Below are positions 1-8,307 of a stretch of 64,000 nucleotides of DNA, piece after piece. How positions within the stretch are numbered: the first letter of the stretch is position 1; each line of letters starts with the position of its first letter. Both the position numbers and the translations under genes were made by a program. Origin of the DNA: QHXQ01 sp045807745 (lineage in GTDB: Bacteria > Acidobacteriota > Blastocatellia > Pyrinomonadales > Pyrinomonadaceae); NCBI GenBank assembly GCA_045807745.1, contig JBJMGT010000022.1, positions 62,001 to 126,000 of the forward strand, read 5' to 3'. The notes beneath the pieces are model-generated. The model had not been told where the DNA came from, did not search any database, and saw only the letters and a list, made by a program, of their open reading frames with translations.

Positions 1-2
1 GC

Positions 3-1052
3 GCGCAGCCCGCACACATCCCCGCGCATGTCCGCGCACTCATCGAGCAATACCGGCAGGCGCTCGCAGGCGGCAAGGTCGAGTTGCTCTGCTCGCAAGC
101 CGTCGCCGTGCCCGTCACTGTGGGCGTGCGCCGCGCGCGCATCGTCGTGCCGGAGAGTCTGTTACAGGAGTCGGACGCGGAGGTCTGGGCCGCAGCCGTC
201 GGGCATGAGTTGGCGCACATCAGACGGCGCGATTACGTCTGCAACCTCTTCTACGAACTGCTGCAACTGCCGCTGTCGTTTCACCCCGCACTGGTGCTGG
301 TGCGCCGCCGCATCAGCGAGACACGGGAACTAGCCTGCGACGAACTTGTCACCGAACGTCTGCTCGGCGCGCACGCTTATGCGCGCTCACTTATGCACCT
401 CGCCAGCGCGATCCCGGCTTTGAGCCGCCATCCGACCACGACCACGTTGGGCATCAACGGGGCCAACATACTGGAGGAACGAATCATGACTTTACTCGGC
501 CGAAGACCGCAGTTGAGCCTGCGGCGGAAGAAACTGTTGTGCTTGACAGTCGCGACCACGCTCGTCGTCGCGTGCATCGCCGCGACGACCTTCGCCTTGG
601 AGATCGGCTTTGACCGTTGGGACACTGCGGCGGCCAGTGTCGGACAGGAGCAGCGGTCGGAGGCTGCGCGCACGGAAGCGCAGGAGGTTGAAGTGCGCAA
701 GAAGCGTGAGATGGAAGAGCGACAGATGAAACGGCGCAGCGGCGAAGAGCCGACGCTGTCGCCCGCCGAGCGCGAGGAGCGGGCCAAGAAAGAGGAAGTG
801 GAGCGTGAGATGCGCGCCCGCACGGCGAAAGAGGTCAAGCTGTCGATGGCGCAGGCGATCCAGCTCGCGACCAACTATCAGGCCGGCACGGTAATCGAAA
901 GCAATCTGATGCGCCTAAAGGATCAGCCCGCATATCGCGTCATGATCCTTAGCGGCGACTGGCCCGACACCACGATCACCCTCGTCGTCGTCAGCGCGGT
1001 TGACGGTCAGCTACTCAAAACAGAGACGGGCCGCGAACACAAGCAGCCATAA
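3..1052 (+). CDS. M56 (BlaR1/MecR1-like) metallopeptidase, 5' partial
   Basis: The reading frame is open to the window edge, so the true start lies upstream and 349 residues are visible. A zinc-protease HELAH motif with the downstream ELACDELV segment identifies the M56 family, whose BlaR1/MecR1 members are membrane sensors acting with a BlaI-type repressor. One membrane segment follows (LCLTVATTLVVACIAATTFA), then a highly charged, probably coiled segment rich in E, K and R. The C-terminal 80 residues look like a small PepSY-like domain rather than a penicillin-sensor domain. The expected BlaI repressor gene would be upstream, outside the window. The ligand and target are unknown. Confidence 0.8.
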   Translation, partial: AQPAHIPAHVRALIEQYRQALAGGKVELLCSQAVAVPVTVGVRRARIVVPESLLQESDAEVWAAAVGHELAHIRRRDYVCNLFYELLQLPLSFHPALVLVRRRISETRELACDELVTERLLGAHAYARSLMHLASAIPALSRHPTTTTLGINGANILEERIMTLLGRRPQLSLRRKKLLCLTVATTLVVACIAATTFALEIGFDRWDTAAASVGQEQRSEAARTEAQEVEVRKKREMEERQMKRRSGEEPTLSPAEREERAKKEEVEREMRARTAKEVKLSMAQAIQLATNYQAGTVIESNLMRLKDQPAYRVMILSGDWPDTTITLVVVSAVDGQLLKTETGREHKQP

Positions 1053-1083
1053 CATCGGCGCAGGCTGTTACAAGCAAGCAGCT

Positions 1084-1119
1084 GCCGGGAGCGCGGGCAG
1101 GGATGCCCGCGCTCCCGGC
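1084..1119. repeat. GC-rich palindrome, family A copy 1
   Basis: A perfect 16-bp inverted repeat (GCCGGGAGCGCGGGCA and its complement) encloses a 4-nt loop. It lies 31 nt after the M56 stop. The same arm recurs at 2561-2664 and 6585-6730, so this is a dispersed element rather than only a terminator; no T-tract follows. Confidence 0.85.
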
Positions 1120-1207
1120 TGTGTGCGGTCTTACTTACAGGCTTGGCCCCATTCTTGCGACCACATGTCAGTAGCTAACGTCCGGCGTATTAAACGCGGC
1201 CAGCTTT

Positions 1208-1813
1208 GTGCGCCGTGTCGCCGTGTCAGCAAACAACATGACGCCGCAGAACGACTTGGATGAGACACCTGTGCCGCCGCGTTTTGATGCGGTCGAGACC
1301 GAGACCGCACGCCCCGTCGAGCCGCTCACGGAAGTGCACATGGGCCGGCGCGCACGTCTGTCTGACTTTCTGCACACACAACGCCGCGCGTTCAGCCGCT
1401 CATGGCCGCTGGCGCTCGCGCTCTGCCTGTTGACGGCGGGTGTGGTCGTCGGCACGACCGCGCTCCTATATAGCCGCGCCGCACAGCCGGCCGCGCCGCA
1501 GCCAATGACTCAGCCGCCAAACAACAGCGCGCCAGCTCGTGCGCAGCAAGCTGTACCGAGCGCGCCTGCGCTGCGTGTGGCGCGGCCGGAAGCGCCGCGC
1601 CCTGCGATTGCATACGGCAGTACTGATGCAGCACGCGTACGCCGCGACGAGTTGGACGAACGCGACGCTGACAAGCATGAGCGCAAGCAAGCGCACAAGC
1701 ACAAAGGGCACGACGGCGACGCGGACGAAGGCGGACTGTTAGTGCCGGGCGAGAAGAAGAAGGGTAAGAAGGGCGACGGCGCGCGCCTCGTCGATGTCAT
1801 CATAGATCACTGA
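1208..1813 (+). CDS. Hypothetical single-pass membrane protein
   Basis: A 201-residue protein starting at GTG 1208, with an alternative ATG at 1238 (residue 11). It has an N-terminal cytoplasmic region of about 70 residues, one membrane segment (WPLALALCLLTAGVVVGTTA), a proline/alanine-rich linker, and a C-terminal tail rich in Lys, His, Asp and Glu. The topology suggests an anchored, charged periplasmic tail. No family was recognised. It follows the M56 gene on the same strand, but a palindrome separates them, so co-transcription is uncertain. Confidence 0.55.
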   Translation: MRRVAVSANNMTPQNDLDETPVPPRFDAVETETARPVEPLTEVHMGRRARLSDFLHTQRRAFSRSWPLALALCLLTAGVVVGTTALLYSRAAQPAAPQPMTQPPNNSAPARAQQAVPSAPALRVARPEAPRPAIAYGSTDAARVRRDELDERDADKHERKQAHKHKGHDGDADEGGLLVPGEKKKGKKGDGARLVDVIIDH

Positions 1814-1863
1814 AGCCCCGCACTCGGCCCCACAACTTAAACGCGCACGCCCCCGGCATTAAG

Positions 1864-1892
1864 TTGACTCTGTCGGTTGATTGGCGTAGAAG
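1864..1892 (+). promoter_or_regulatory. Possible sigma-70 promoter for the lipoprotein gene
   Basis: TTGACT at 1864-1869 and TAGAAG at 1887-1892 are separated by 17 nt, about 45 nt before the ATG at 1937. The -10 matches only 4 of 6 consensus bases, so this is tentative. Confidence 0.35.
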
Positions 1893-1936
1893 CTGTGTGC
1901 TCTGCATACACTCTCTTGCGAACGTGAGTTGACGAC

Positions 1937-2542
1937 ATGAAAAAATTTCCCCTGCTCGTGGTGCTGGCCATCGCGGTGTCAGCCTGTAGTCTGATTGGCA
2001 AGAAAACGGACTCGGACGCCGGCTCAGGCGTCTCTGCCGGCGGCGCGAGTGCGATGCGGCCTGTGCCGACGGCGGCCCAAATTCAGGCGCTCGCCGGCGG
2101 GCAGACGGTCAAGTGGGAGCAACAGGACATCACTTGGACGCTGCCGAAGGGCTGGAACAAGATGACCGTCGAGACTAAAGACTTCAACTACGGCGCGCCG
2201 GGCAACGGGGCCTTTTTCAACGCCAGCATCTCGCCGATGGACGCGAGCTTCCCGACCGATATTAGCATCAAGGCGTTTTACGATGGCGCGGTCACGCGTC
2301 AGAAAAACGGCGAGGTTGATGAGTTGCGCTGGCTTGAGTTGGACGGCTTGAAGGGCGTGCAGTTTCGCGAGTCCAACCCGGAGCACGCGGACGGCATACG
2401 GCGGCTGCAATGGCTCGCCTATCGCAAATATAACGGCCAGACGCAGATGGTGAACCTCAACCTCTCGTCGAGCGGCAAAGACTTTCCTGCCCATCAGGAC
2501 GAGCTTTACGCCATCCTCTACTCGACCAAGCTCGCTCACTGA
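1937..2542 (+). CDS. Putative lipoprotein of unknown function
   Basis: A 201-residue protein with a typical lipoprotein signal: MKKF, a hydrophobic stretch, then the lipobox V-S-A-C with the lipidated Cys at residue 17. The mature part starts with a Ser/Gly-rich linker and continues as a soluble domain containing WTLPKGWNKM and similar beta-rich stretches, resembling small secreted proteins that bind or shield hydrophobic surfaces. No specific family is claimed. It is probably monocistronic, with a palindrome immediately downstream. Confidence 0.65.
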   Translation: MKKFPLLVVLAIAVSACSLIGKKTDSDAGSGVSAGGASAMRPVPTAAQIQALAGGQTVKWEQQDITWTLPKGWNKMTVETKDFNYGAPGNGAFFNASISPMDASFPTDISIKAFYDGAVTRQKNGEVDELRWLELDGLKGVQFRESNPEHADGIRRLQWLAYRKYNGQTQMVNLNLSSSGKDFPAHQDELYAILYSTKLAH

Positions 2543-2560
2543 GCAGACGTGCAACTTAAT

Positions 2561-2664
2561 GCCGGGAGCGCAGGCATCCTGCCTGTCATGAGCGCGTGAG
2601 CGCGAATAGCGTTACTCGCCTTGCGGCTCGTTGGCGGGCTGTAGGATGCCCCGCGCTCCCGGCA
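2561..2664. repeat. GC-rich palindrome, family A copy 2 (long internal segment)
   Basis: The left arm at 2561-2580 (GCCGGGAGCGCAGGCATCCT) pairs with the right arm ending at 2664. The roughly 60 nt between them include further short inverted pieces such as GCGCGTGAGCGC. It lies between the lipoprotein and icd. A spurious upstream extension of the icd frame runs through its right arm. Confidence 0.8.
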
Positions 2665-2762
2665 GAACGGCCTACGCTTTTCGGCGGCGGGCGGGTCGTA
2701 GTAAGCTAGCGCCTCTTTTACTGCTCGGCTTAAACACCACAAGGAAGGTTGCGGAAAACTTA

Positions 2763-4202
2763 ATGGCGCAGAATGTACCTATCACCGTCGCGTACGGCGA
2801 CGGCATCGGCCCCGAAATCATGGACGCGACGCTCAGCATCCTCAAGGCGGCGGGCGCGCGGGTTGAGATCGAGACCATAGAGATCGGCGAGCAGGTCTAC
2901 AAACGCGGCGTGGACACGGGCATCGAGCCGAGCGCGTGGGAATCTTTGCGCCGCACCAAAGTTTTTTTGAAAGCGCCGATCACCACACCGCAAGGCGGCG
3001 GCTACAAGAGTCTCAACGTGACCGTGCGCAAGACGCTCGGTCTCTATGCAAACGTTCGGCCCTGCGTCGCTTATCATCCGTTCGTCGCCACCAAGCACCC
3101 GCAGATGGACGTGGTCATCGTCCGCGAAAACGAAGAGGACACTTACGCCGGCATCGAACATCAACAGACCGCGCAGGTCGTGCAATGCTTGAAACTCATT
3201 TCGCGACCGGGCAGCGAAAAGATCGTGCGCTACGCGTTCGAGTACGCGCGGCGAAACAACCGCCGGAAGGTCACGTGCTTCACGAAAGACAACATCATGA
3301 AGCTGACCGACGGGCTGTTCCATAAAGTCTTCGACGAGATCGGCGCGGAGTACAAGGACATCGAGCAGGAGCACTGGATCGTGGACATTGGCGCGGCGAA
3401 GCTGGCCGACACGCCCGAAGCCTTTGATGTCATCGTGATGCCGAATCTCTACGGCGACATACTCTCGGATGTAGCCGCACAGATCGCCGGCTCGGTCGGC
3501 CTGGCCGGTTCGGCCAACATCGGCACTATCGCCGCGATGTTCGAAGCGATTCACGGCTCTGCGCCGCGCCGTGCGGGGCAGAACATGGCCAACCCTTCGG
3601 GGCTACTGCTCGGCGGCGTGATGATGCTCGTCCACATCGATCAGGCCGACATCGCCGAGCGCGTGCACAACGCTTGGCTGCGCACGATGGAGGACGGCGT
3701 TCACACTTACGACATCTACACAGAGGGCGTGAGCAAACAGAAGGTCGGCACGCGCGAGTTCGCGCAAGCAGTTGTCGAAAGATTAGGTCAGATGCCGCAG
3801 ACGTTAAAGGCCGTGAAGTACAACGCGGGCGGCGGCGCAGCGACGAGCACGCACGGCGCGGGCACGTCCGCGCGCGCGCACAAAGAGACGGTTGGCGTCG
3901 ATGTCTTTTTAGACTGGACGGCGAGCACGCCCGACGAGTTGGGCGCGCAGATGGAACAACTCGCGGGCGATCTGAAGTTGACCGTCATACACAATCGCGG
4001 CATCAAGGTCTGGCCCAGCGGTCTGCCCGAAACTTTCTGCTCTGACCACTGGCGCTGTCGCTTCACGGCGCAAGACGGCGCGGGCAAAGTCGAGCACGCG
4101 CAGATCGTCGCGCTCTTACAGCGCATGGCGGACGCCGGTCTCGACTTCATCAAGACCGAGCATCTGTGCAACTTCGACGGTAAGGCCGCTTACTCCGCCT
4201 AA
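2763..4202 (+). CDS. icd: Isocitrate dehydrogenase, NADP-dependent type
   Basis: Oxidative decarboxylation of isocitrate to 2-oxoglutarate in the TCA cycle. The N-terminus TVAYGDGIGPEIM carries the nucleotide/metal-binding region of the isocitrate/isopropylmalate dehydrogenase family. VVIVRENEEDTYAGIEH and the downstream PNLYGDILSDVAAQIAGSVG are the classical substrate and Mg2+ sites. At 479 residues it is longer than the E. coli enzyme (416) and has an extra C-terminal domain starting at VFLDWTAST, as in Thermus and Rickettsia-type enzymes. The start is set at ATG 2763, after an AAGGAAGG Shine-Dalgarno-like run; the frame extends upstream only through a repeat. Cofactor preference is inferred from the subfamily. 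Confidence 0.9.
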   Translation: MAQNVPITVAYGDGIGPEIMDATLSILKAAGARVEIETIEIGEQVYKRGVDTGIEPSAWESLRRTKVFLKAPITTPQGGGYKSLNVTVRKTLGLYANVRPCVAYHPFVATKHPQMDVVIVRENEEDTYAGIEHQQTAQVVQCLKLISRPGSEKIVRYAFEYARRNNRRKVTCFTKDNIMKLTDGLFHKVFDEIGAEYKDIEQEHWIVDIGAAKLADTPEAFDVIVMPNLYGDILSDVAAQIAGSVGLAGSANIGTIAAMFEAIHGSAPRRAGQNMANPSGLLLGGVMMLVHIDQADIAERVHNAWLRTMEDGVHTYDIYTEGVSKQKVGTREFAQAVVERLGQMPQTLKAVKYNAGGGAATSTHGAGTSARAHKETVGVDVFLDWTASTPDELGAQMEQLAGDLKLTVIHNRGIKVWPSGLPETFCSDHWRCRFTAQDGAGKVEHAQIVALLQRMADAGLDFIKTEHLCNFDGKAAYSA

Positions 4203-4250
4203 CATTTTTCAGCTAAAGAGTTTCAGCAACCCCCTCGCCGGAGAATATTT

Positions 4251-4775
4251 ATGTCAGCGCAAACAGCCACCCGCCCCGAACAGTCGGAATACTTACCCTA
4301 CTACCACAAATACGTCGCGCTCGTCCCCGCGGGCGACGTGCTCGAAACCTTGCAGCGCCAGAGCGCGGACACGCTCGCGCTGCTCGGCGGGCTGGACGAG
4401 GCGCAAGGCAACCACGCATACGAGCCGGGCAAGTGGAGCATTAAAGGCGTCGTCGGACACGTCATCGACACCGAGCGCATCTTCGCCTATCGCGCGCTGC
4501 GCTTTGCACGCAATGATCAGACACCGCTCCCCGGCTACGATCAGGACGACTACGGGCGCACCGCCAACTTCGACGCGCGCACACTCGCCTCGCTCGCCAA
4601 GGAATTCGCAAGCGTCCGCGCCGCAACTATCGCACTCTTCCGCTCGCTCGACGATGAAGCACTGCAACGACGCGGCAAGGCCAACAATGCGGAGGTCAGC
4701 GTCCGCGCGCTCGCGCACATCATCGCGGGCCACGAACTACATCACGTGGGCATCATCCGCGAGCGTTATCTATGA
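4251..4775 (+). CDS. DinB-family protein (putative metal-dependent transferase)
   Basis: A 174-residue four-helix-bundle protein of the DinB/YfiT superfamily. The three metal-ligand histidines fit GHVIDTERI in the first half and HELHHVGII near the C-terminus. Members are Zn2+ or Ni2+ proteins, some acting as thiol-dependent S-transferases; the substrate here is unknown. A GGAG sits before the ATG. The stop overlaps the purE start (ATGA at 4772-4775), so it is translationally coupled to purE. A second DinB paralogue lies at 49434-49949. Confidence 0.85.
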   Translation: MSAQTATRPEQSEYLPYYHKYVALVPAGDVLETLQRQSADTLALLGGLDEAQGNHAYEPGKWSIKGVVGHVIDTERIFAYRALRFARNDQTPLPGYDQDDYGRTANFDARTLASLAKEFASVRAATIALFRSLDDEALQRRGKANNAEVSVRALAHIIAGHELHHVGIIRERYL

Positions 4776-5311
4776 GCGATGCGCAAGCGCAAACGGGCGA
4801 CAAAGAAAGCGCTGCGCAAGCCGCGCCGCTCGTCGCCGTCATCATGGGCAGCAAGTCCGACTGGGAGACGATGCGGCACGCGGCCCAACTGTTGACCGAG
4901 TTCGGCGTGCCGCATGAATGCCACGTCGTGTCGGCGCATCGGACGCCCGTCTGGATGGCGGAGTTTGCGGGCGCGGCGGAAGCGCGCGGTTTGAAAGTGA
5001 TCATCGCAGGCGCGGGCGGCGCGGCGCATCTGCCCGGCATGGTCGCGGCGCAAACCTTGTTGCCCGTGCTCGGCGTCCCCGTCGAGAGCCGCGCGCTCAA
5101 AGGCATGGACTCGCTCCTCTCCATCGTGCAGATGCCTGCCGGCATTCCGGTCGGCACGCTCGCCATCGGCGCGGCCGGCGCAAAGAACGCGGCGCTGCTG
5201 GCCGTAGCGATCTTGGCCAACGAAGACGCTGCCTTGCGCGCACGCTTGCAGACATTCCGGCGTGAACAAGAACGCCAAGTGCGCGCGGCGACGCTCGAAG
5301 AGCAGGGATGA
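4772..5311 (+). CDS. purE: N5-carboxyaminoimidazole ribonucleotide mutase
   Basis: Converts N5-CAIR to CAIR in de novo purine synthesis. The 179-residue length and the motifs VAVIMGSKSDWETM, SAHRTP (catalytic His) and AGAGGAAHLPGMVA are those of class I PurE, which needs PurK; purK follows directly. About 18 residues of unconserved sequence precede the core. The last codons and the TGA (5309-5311) are already part of the heptad repeat that begins at 5304. Confidence 0.95.
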   Translation: MSDAQAQTGDKESAAQAAPLVAVIMGSKSDWETMRHAAQLLTEFGVPHECHVVSAHRTPVWMAEFAGAAEARGLKVIIAGAGGAAHLPGMVAAQTLLPVLGVPVESRALKGMDSLLSIVQMPAGIPVGTLAIGAAGAKNAALLAVAILANEDAALRARLQTFRREQERQVRAATLEEQG

Positions 5312-5435
5312 GGGATGAGGGATGAGAGATGAACAAGAGGCGATGAAGGATGAACGCGGAACGATAAGTGAAAAACTGTCTAACGTTCAGCCCTCATTTT
5401 TTTCTTCAGCCCTCAGCCCTCAGCCCTCAGCCCTA
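5304..5435. repeat. Heptad inverted repeat between purE and purK, overlapping both
   Basis: The left arm (5304-5352) is built of GGATGAG/GGATGAA units. The right arm (5388-5435) has four to five CAGCCCT units, whose complement AGGGCTG pairs imperfectly with the left arm. The purE stop and every possible purK start codon lie inside the element. Confidence 0.8.
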
Positions 5436-6572
5436 CCTGCTATCCTTCCCGGTGCGACTATCGGCGTGCTCGGCAGCGGGCAGTTGGGCCGCATGTTCGC
5501 CATGGCCGCGCGCCGCATGGGCTACCTCGTCCACACCTTCTCGCCCGACAGCGACACGCCCACAGGTCAAGTCGCCGATGTTGAAGTCACCGCCGCCTAT
5601 GACGACCTCGCTGCCGTGCGTGCGTTTGCGCAACGCGTGCAAGTCGTGACGTTCGAGTTTGAGAACGTGCCAGCGGCGACCGTCGCTACGGTCGAGGAGT
5701 TTGCACCCGTGCGCCCCTCCGGCGCGGTGCTACACACGGCGCAGCATCGTCTCCGCGAAAAAACTTTTCTCGCCCACGCCGGCTTCCCCGTCACGCCTTT
5801 CCGCCACGTCAGCACGCGCGCAGAGTTGCGCGCCGGCATCGACGCGCTCTCGCTGCCCTGCGTCCTCAAGACCGCCGGCTTCGGCTACGACGGCAAAGGG
5901 CAACAGCTCATTAAAACTGAGACTGAGATCGAAGCAGCCTTCGCCGCGCTCGATGGCCGCGAGGCGATCCTCGAAGCCTTTGTCGATTTCGTGTGCGAGG
6001 TCTCGGTCGTCTGCGCGCGCGGGAGCGATGGTGCGACCGTCCACTACGGCGTCGTCGAGAACCGGCACGAGCGCCACATACTCGATTGCACGATTGCGCC
6101 CGCTAACGTCGCGCCCGCCGTCGCGCGGGCTGCGACAGAGATCGCTGAGGAGTTGCTCGCACGCCTCGATGTCGTCGGCGTCCTCTGCGTCGAATTCTTT
6201 CTAACGTGCGCCGACAAATTATTCATTAACGAACTTGCGCCGCGCCCGCACAACTCCGGTCACTTCACGATTGATGCCTGCGTAACCAGCCAGTTCGAGC
6301 AACAGGTGCGCGCCGTCTGCGGCTTGCCGCTCGGCGTGCCGGATCAATTGCGACCCGCCGCGATGGCCAATCTGCTCGGCGATCTCTGGCAACAGGGCGA
6401 ACCGGACTGGCGCGCAGCCTGTGCCGCGCCTAACGTCAAACTACACCTCTACGGCAAACACGAAGCCCGCACAGGGCGCAAGATGGGCCACCTCACCGCG
6501 CTGGCCGATACAACTGAGGAAGCCTTGCACATTGTGCGCGCCGCCCGCGCGGCACTCACCCAGAATAGATAA
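5322..6572 (+). CDS. purK: N5-carboxyaminoimidazole ribonucleotide synthase
   Basis: ATP-dependent carboxylation of AIR to N5-CAIR, the step before PurE. It is an ATP-grasp protein. The conserved core starts at TIGVLGSGQLGRMFAMAARR (near residue 47), followed by PCVLKTAGFGYDGKGQ, VCEVSVVCARG and ELAPRPHNSGHFTID. The first 40 or so residues of the frame are encoded by the heptad repeat (PSALSPQPSAL-like repeats). No ATG, GTG or TTG lies between the repeat and the core, so the start must be ATG 5322 or ATG 5343. The protein therefore carries a repeat-derived N-terminal extension, or depends on a non-standard start. Confidence 0.9.
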   Translation: MRDEQEAMKDERGTISEKLSNVQPSFFSSALSPQPSALPAILPGATIGVLGSGQLGRMFAMAARRMGYLVHTFSPDSDTPTGQVADVEVTAAYDDLAAVRAFAQRVQVVTFEFENVPAATVATVEEFAPVRPSGAVLHTAQHRLREKTFLAHAGFPVTPFRHVSTRAELRAGIDALSLPCVLKTAGFGYDGKGQQLIKTETEIEAAFAALDGREAILEAFVDFVCEVSVVCARGSDGATVHYGVVENRHERHILDCTIAPANVAPAVARAATEIAEELLARLDVVGVLCVEFFLTCADKLFINELAPRPHNSGHFTIDACVTSQFEQQVRAVCGLPLGVPDQLRPAAMANLLGDLWQQGEPDWRAACAAPNVKLHLYGKHEARTGRKMGHLTALADTTEEALHIVRAARAALTQNR

Positions 6573-6584
6573 AATCCTACCTAC

Positions 6585-6730
6585 TGCCGGGAGCGCGGGC
6601 ATCCGTGCCCGCCAAAGCGTGCGCGAGCACGCTTCCAAGCACTCGTTAAATTGCAAGCTTGAAACTGCGCCTTCTTTATTCGCGCCCTCGGCGCTCATGG
6701 CGGGCTGTAGGGTGCTCCGCGCTCCCGGTA
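6585..6730. repeat. GC-rich palindrome, family A copy 3 (long internal segment)
   Basis: The left arm (6585-6604) matches the copies at 1084 and 2561; the right arm ends at 6730. The roughly 105-nt interior contains a second hairpin (GCGTGCGCGAGCACGC) and a lower-GC stretch. It fills the junction after purK. Confidence 0.8.
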
Positions 6731-6758
6731 GTGCGGCCAAGGTCGGCTAAGAATTTGC

Positions 6759-6797
6759 TTGACGCTGAAACTTAAGTTGTACTATTGTCGTAGTACA
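6759..6797 (+). promoter_or_regulatory. Promoter with overlapping palindromic operator, GntR gene
   Basis: TTGACG (6759-6764) is a good -35. A -10 can be drawn as TACTAT (6780-6785) or CTATTG (6782-6787). A perfect inverted repeat, TGTACTA-N6-TAGTACA (6778-6797), covers the -10 and ends 2 nt before the ATG at 6800. This is the expected layout for autorepression by the YtrA-type regulator encoded immediately downstream. Confidence 0.65.
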
Positions 6798-6799
6798 TT

Positions 6800-7201
6800 A
6801 TGGCAATGATGGAAGCGTTCGACATCGATGCTCGCGACCCGACGCCGCTCTATGCGCAGTTGGCGCGGGCGATCCGGTTCGCCATCGCAACGGGGCGGCT
6901 GCGGATAGGCGATCAACTCCCGACCGTGCGCCAGTTGGCGGTGAACCTGCGGATCAACGCGAACACAGTGGCCAAGGTGTACGCGGAGTTGGAGCGCACC
7001 GGCGTGGTTGAGACGCGGCGCGGCGTGGGGACGTTTGTGCGTGCGCAGGGCGCGAAGTTGACGACGCAGCGGCGCACGGCGGCGCAGGAGCAACGCCTGC
7101 GCGTGCTGACGGAACGCTTTTTGGCCGAGGCATCGGCGCTCGGCTTTTCCCCTGCGGAGGTGTTGGACATCTTGCGCAGGCGAGTCCGTGAAGGAGAGTG
7201 A
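6800..7201 (+). CDS. GntR-family (YtrA-like) transcriptional regulator
   Basis: A 133-residue DNA-binding protein. The N-terminal winged helix reads TPLYAQLARAIRFAIATGRLRIGDQLPTVRQLAVNL...NANTVAKVY, typical of GntR. The short C-terminal part without a large effector domain is typical of the YtrA subfamily, which usually controls adjacent membrane or transporter genes. No Shine-Dalgarno is visible and the operator abuts the start, so the mRNA is probably nearly leaderless. The slipin gene starts 6 nt after the stop and is probably co-transcribed and co-regulated. Confidence 0.9.
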   Translation: MAMMEAFDIDARDPTPLYAQLARAIRFAIATGRLRIGDQLPTVRQLAVNLRINANTVAKVYAELERTGVVETRRGVGTFVRAQGAKLTTQRRTAAQEQRLRVLTERFLAEASALGFSPAEVLDILRRRVREGE

Positions 7202-7207
7202 GAGGCA

Positions 7208-8152
7208 ATGGCTAACGCTACAGATTTGATCACAGGGAGACGCAACCTGCCCGCACCGAATGTGCCGCGCACCAATATCGTCGCGGCCCTTTGTCTGCTC
7301 GCACCCATCGCGGCGGGCATCGCCTTTACGGTCGTGACGGCGAACCCGGCCGGCGCAATCGCCGGCGTCCTGTTGGGATTGTTGCTCGCGCAGTCGCCGA
7401 AGGTGGCGAAGCAGTGGGAGAAGGCAGTCGTGCTGCGGCTTGGGCGCTACGTGGGTCTGCGCGGCCCCGGTCTGTTCTGGATCGTGCCGTTCATCGACAC
7501 GATCTCGGCGTGGATCGATCAGCGCATTATCACGACGAGCTTTGCCGCCGAGCAGACTTTAACGTCCGACACCGTGCCGGTGAACGTGGATGCGGTGCTC
7601 TTCTGGATGGTCTACGACCCGGAGAAGGCCGCGCTCGAAGTGCAGGACTATCCGCAGGCCGTCAGTTGGGCCGCGCAGACGGCCTTGCGCGACATCATCG
7701 GGCGCACGTCGCTGACGGAGCTATTGCGCGGGCGCGAGCGGATCGAGACGGAGTTGCAGCAGTTGATCGACGAGCGCTCGAACCCTTGGGGCGTGACGGT
7801 GCAGTCGGTCGAGATGCGCGACGTGATCATCCCGGACTCTTTGCAGGACGCGATGTCGCGCGAGGCACAGGCGTCGCGCGAGAAACAGGCGCGCATCATC
7901 TTGGGCGAGGCCGAAGTCGAGATCGCGCACATGTTCGAGCAGGCCGCGCGCTCTTACAAAGACAACCCGACCGCTTTGCACCTGCGCGCGATGAACATGC
8001 TCTACGAGGGCTTGAAGGAGAAGGGCGCGTTGATGCTCGTACCCAGCTCGGCCGTCGAGTCGATGGGCATGGGCGGCTTGCTCGGCGCGGCGGCCATGCG
8101 GCAACAGATGTTGACCGAGAACGAGCCGGGCGCTGAAGGCGAAGTGCGCTGA
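7208..8152 (+). CDS. Slipin (SPFH/band 7, stomatin-like) membrane protein
   Basis: A 314-residue protein with two hydrophobic segments near residues 25-60, then the SPFH domain starting at WEKAVVLRLGRYVGLRGPGLFWIVPFIDT, followed by the helical ASREKQARIILGEAEVEIA region. Slipins form membrane-associated oligomers that organise lipid microdomains and often work with an NfeD-type partner; none is present here. Good Shine-Dalgarno GGAGAGTGAGAGG upstream. Pairing with a GntR regulator suggests expression in response to a membrane signal (inference). Confidence 0.9.
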   Translation: MANATDLITGRRNLPAPNVPRTNIVAALCLLAPIAAGIAFTVVTANPAGAIAGVLLGLLLAQSPKVAKQWEKAVVLRLGRYVGLRGPGLFWIVPFIDTISAWIDQRIITTSFAAEQTLTSDTVPVNVDAVLFWMVYDPEKAALEVQDYPQAVSWAAQTALRDIIGRTSLTELLRGRERIETELQQLIDERSNPWGVTVQSVEMRDVIIPDSLQDAMSREAQASREKQARIILGEAEVEIAHMFEQAARSYKDNPTALHLRAMNMLYEGLKEKGALMLVPSSAVESMGMGGLLGAAAMRQQMLTENEPGAEGEVR

Positions 8153-8181
8153 GTTTACAAACCTCGCAGGTCGAGTCAAAC

Positions 8182-8258
8182 AAGGGATGAAGGATGAAGG
8201 ATGAGGAATGAACAGGACAACTTCTTATTCATCCCTCATCCCTCATCCTTCATCCCTT
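8182..8258. repeat. Heptad inverted repeat after the slipin gene (GGATGAA type)
   Basis: Arms 8182-8212 and 8228-8258 are 31 nt each and complementary at 29 of 31 positions; both mismatches can still pair as G-U in RNA. Each arm is a run of GGATGAA/GGATGAG heptads. The 15-nt loop is AT-rich. Confidence 0.9.
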
Positions 8259-8307
8259 AATCGCCCTGCCCGCTTGCGGCAGGCGGTTCTGACTTAGGAG
8301 GTGCGCC

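Noticed and set aside
2631..2762. N-terminal extension of isocitrate dehydrogenase
   Set aside because: The 44 extra residues run through a palindromic repeat and are unlike the family. ATG 2763 fits both the ribosome-binding site and the conserved N-terminus.
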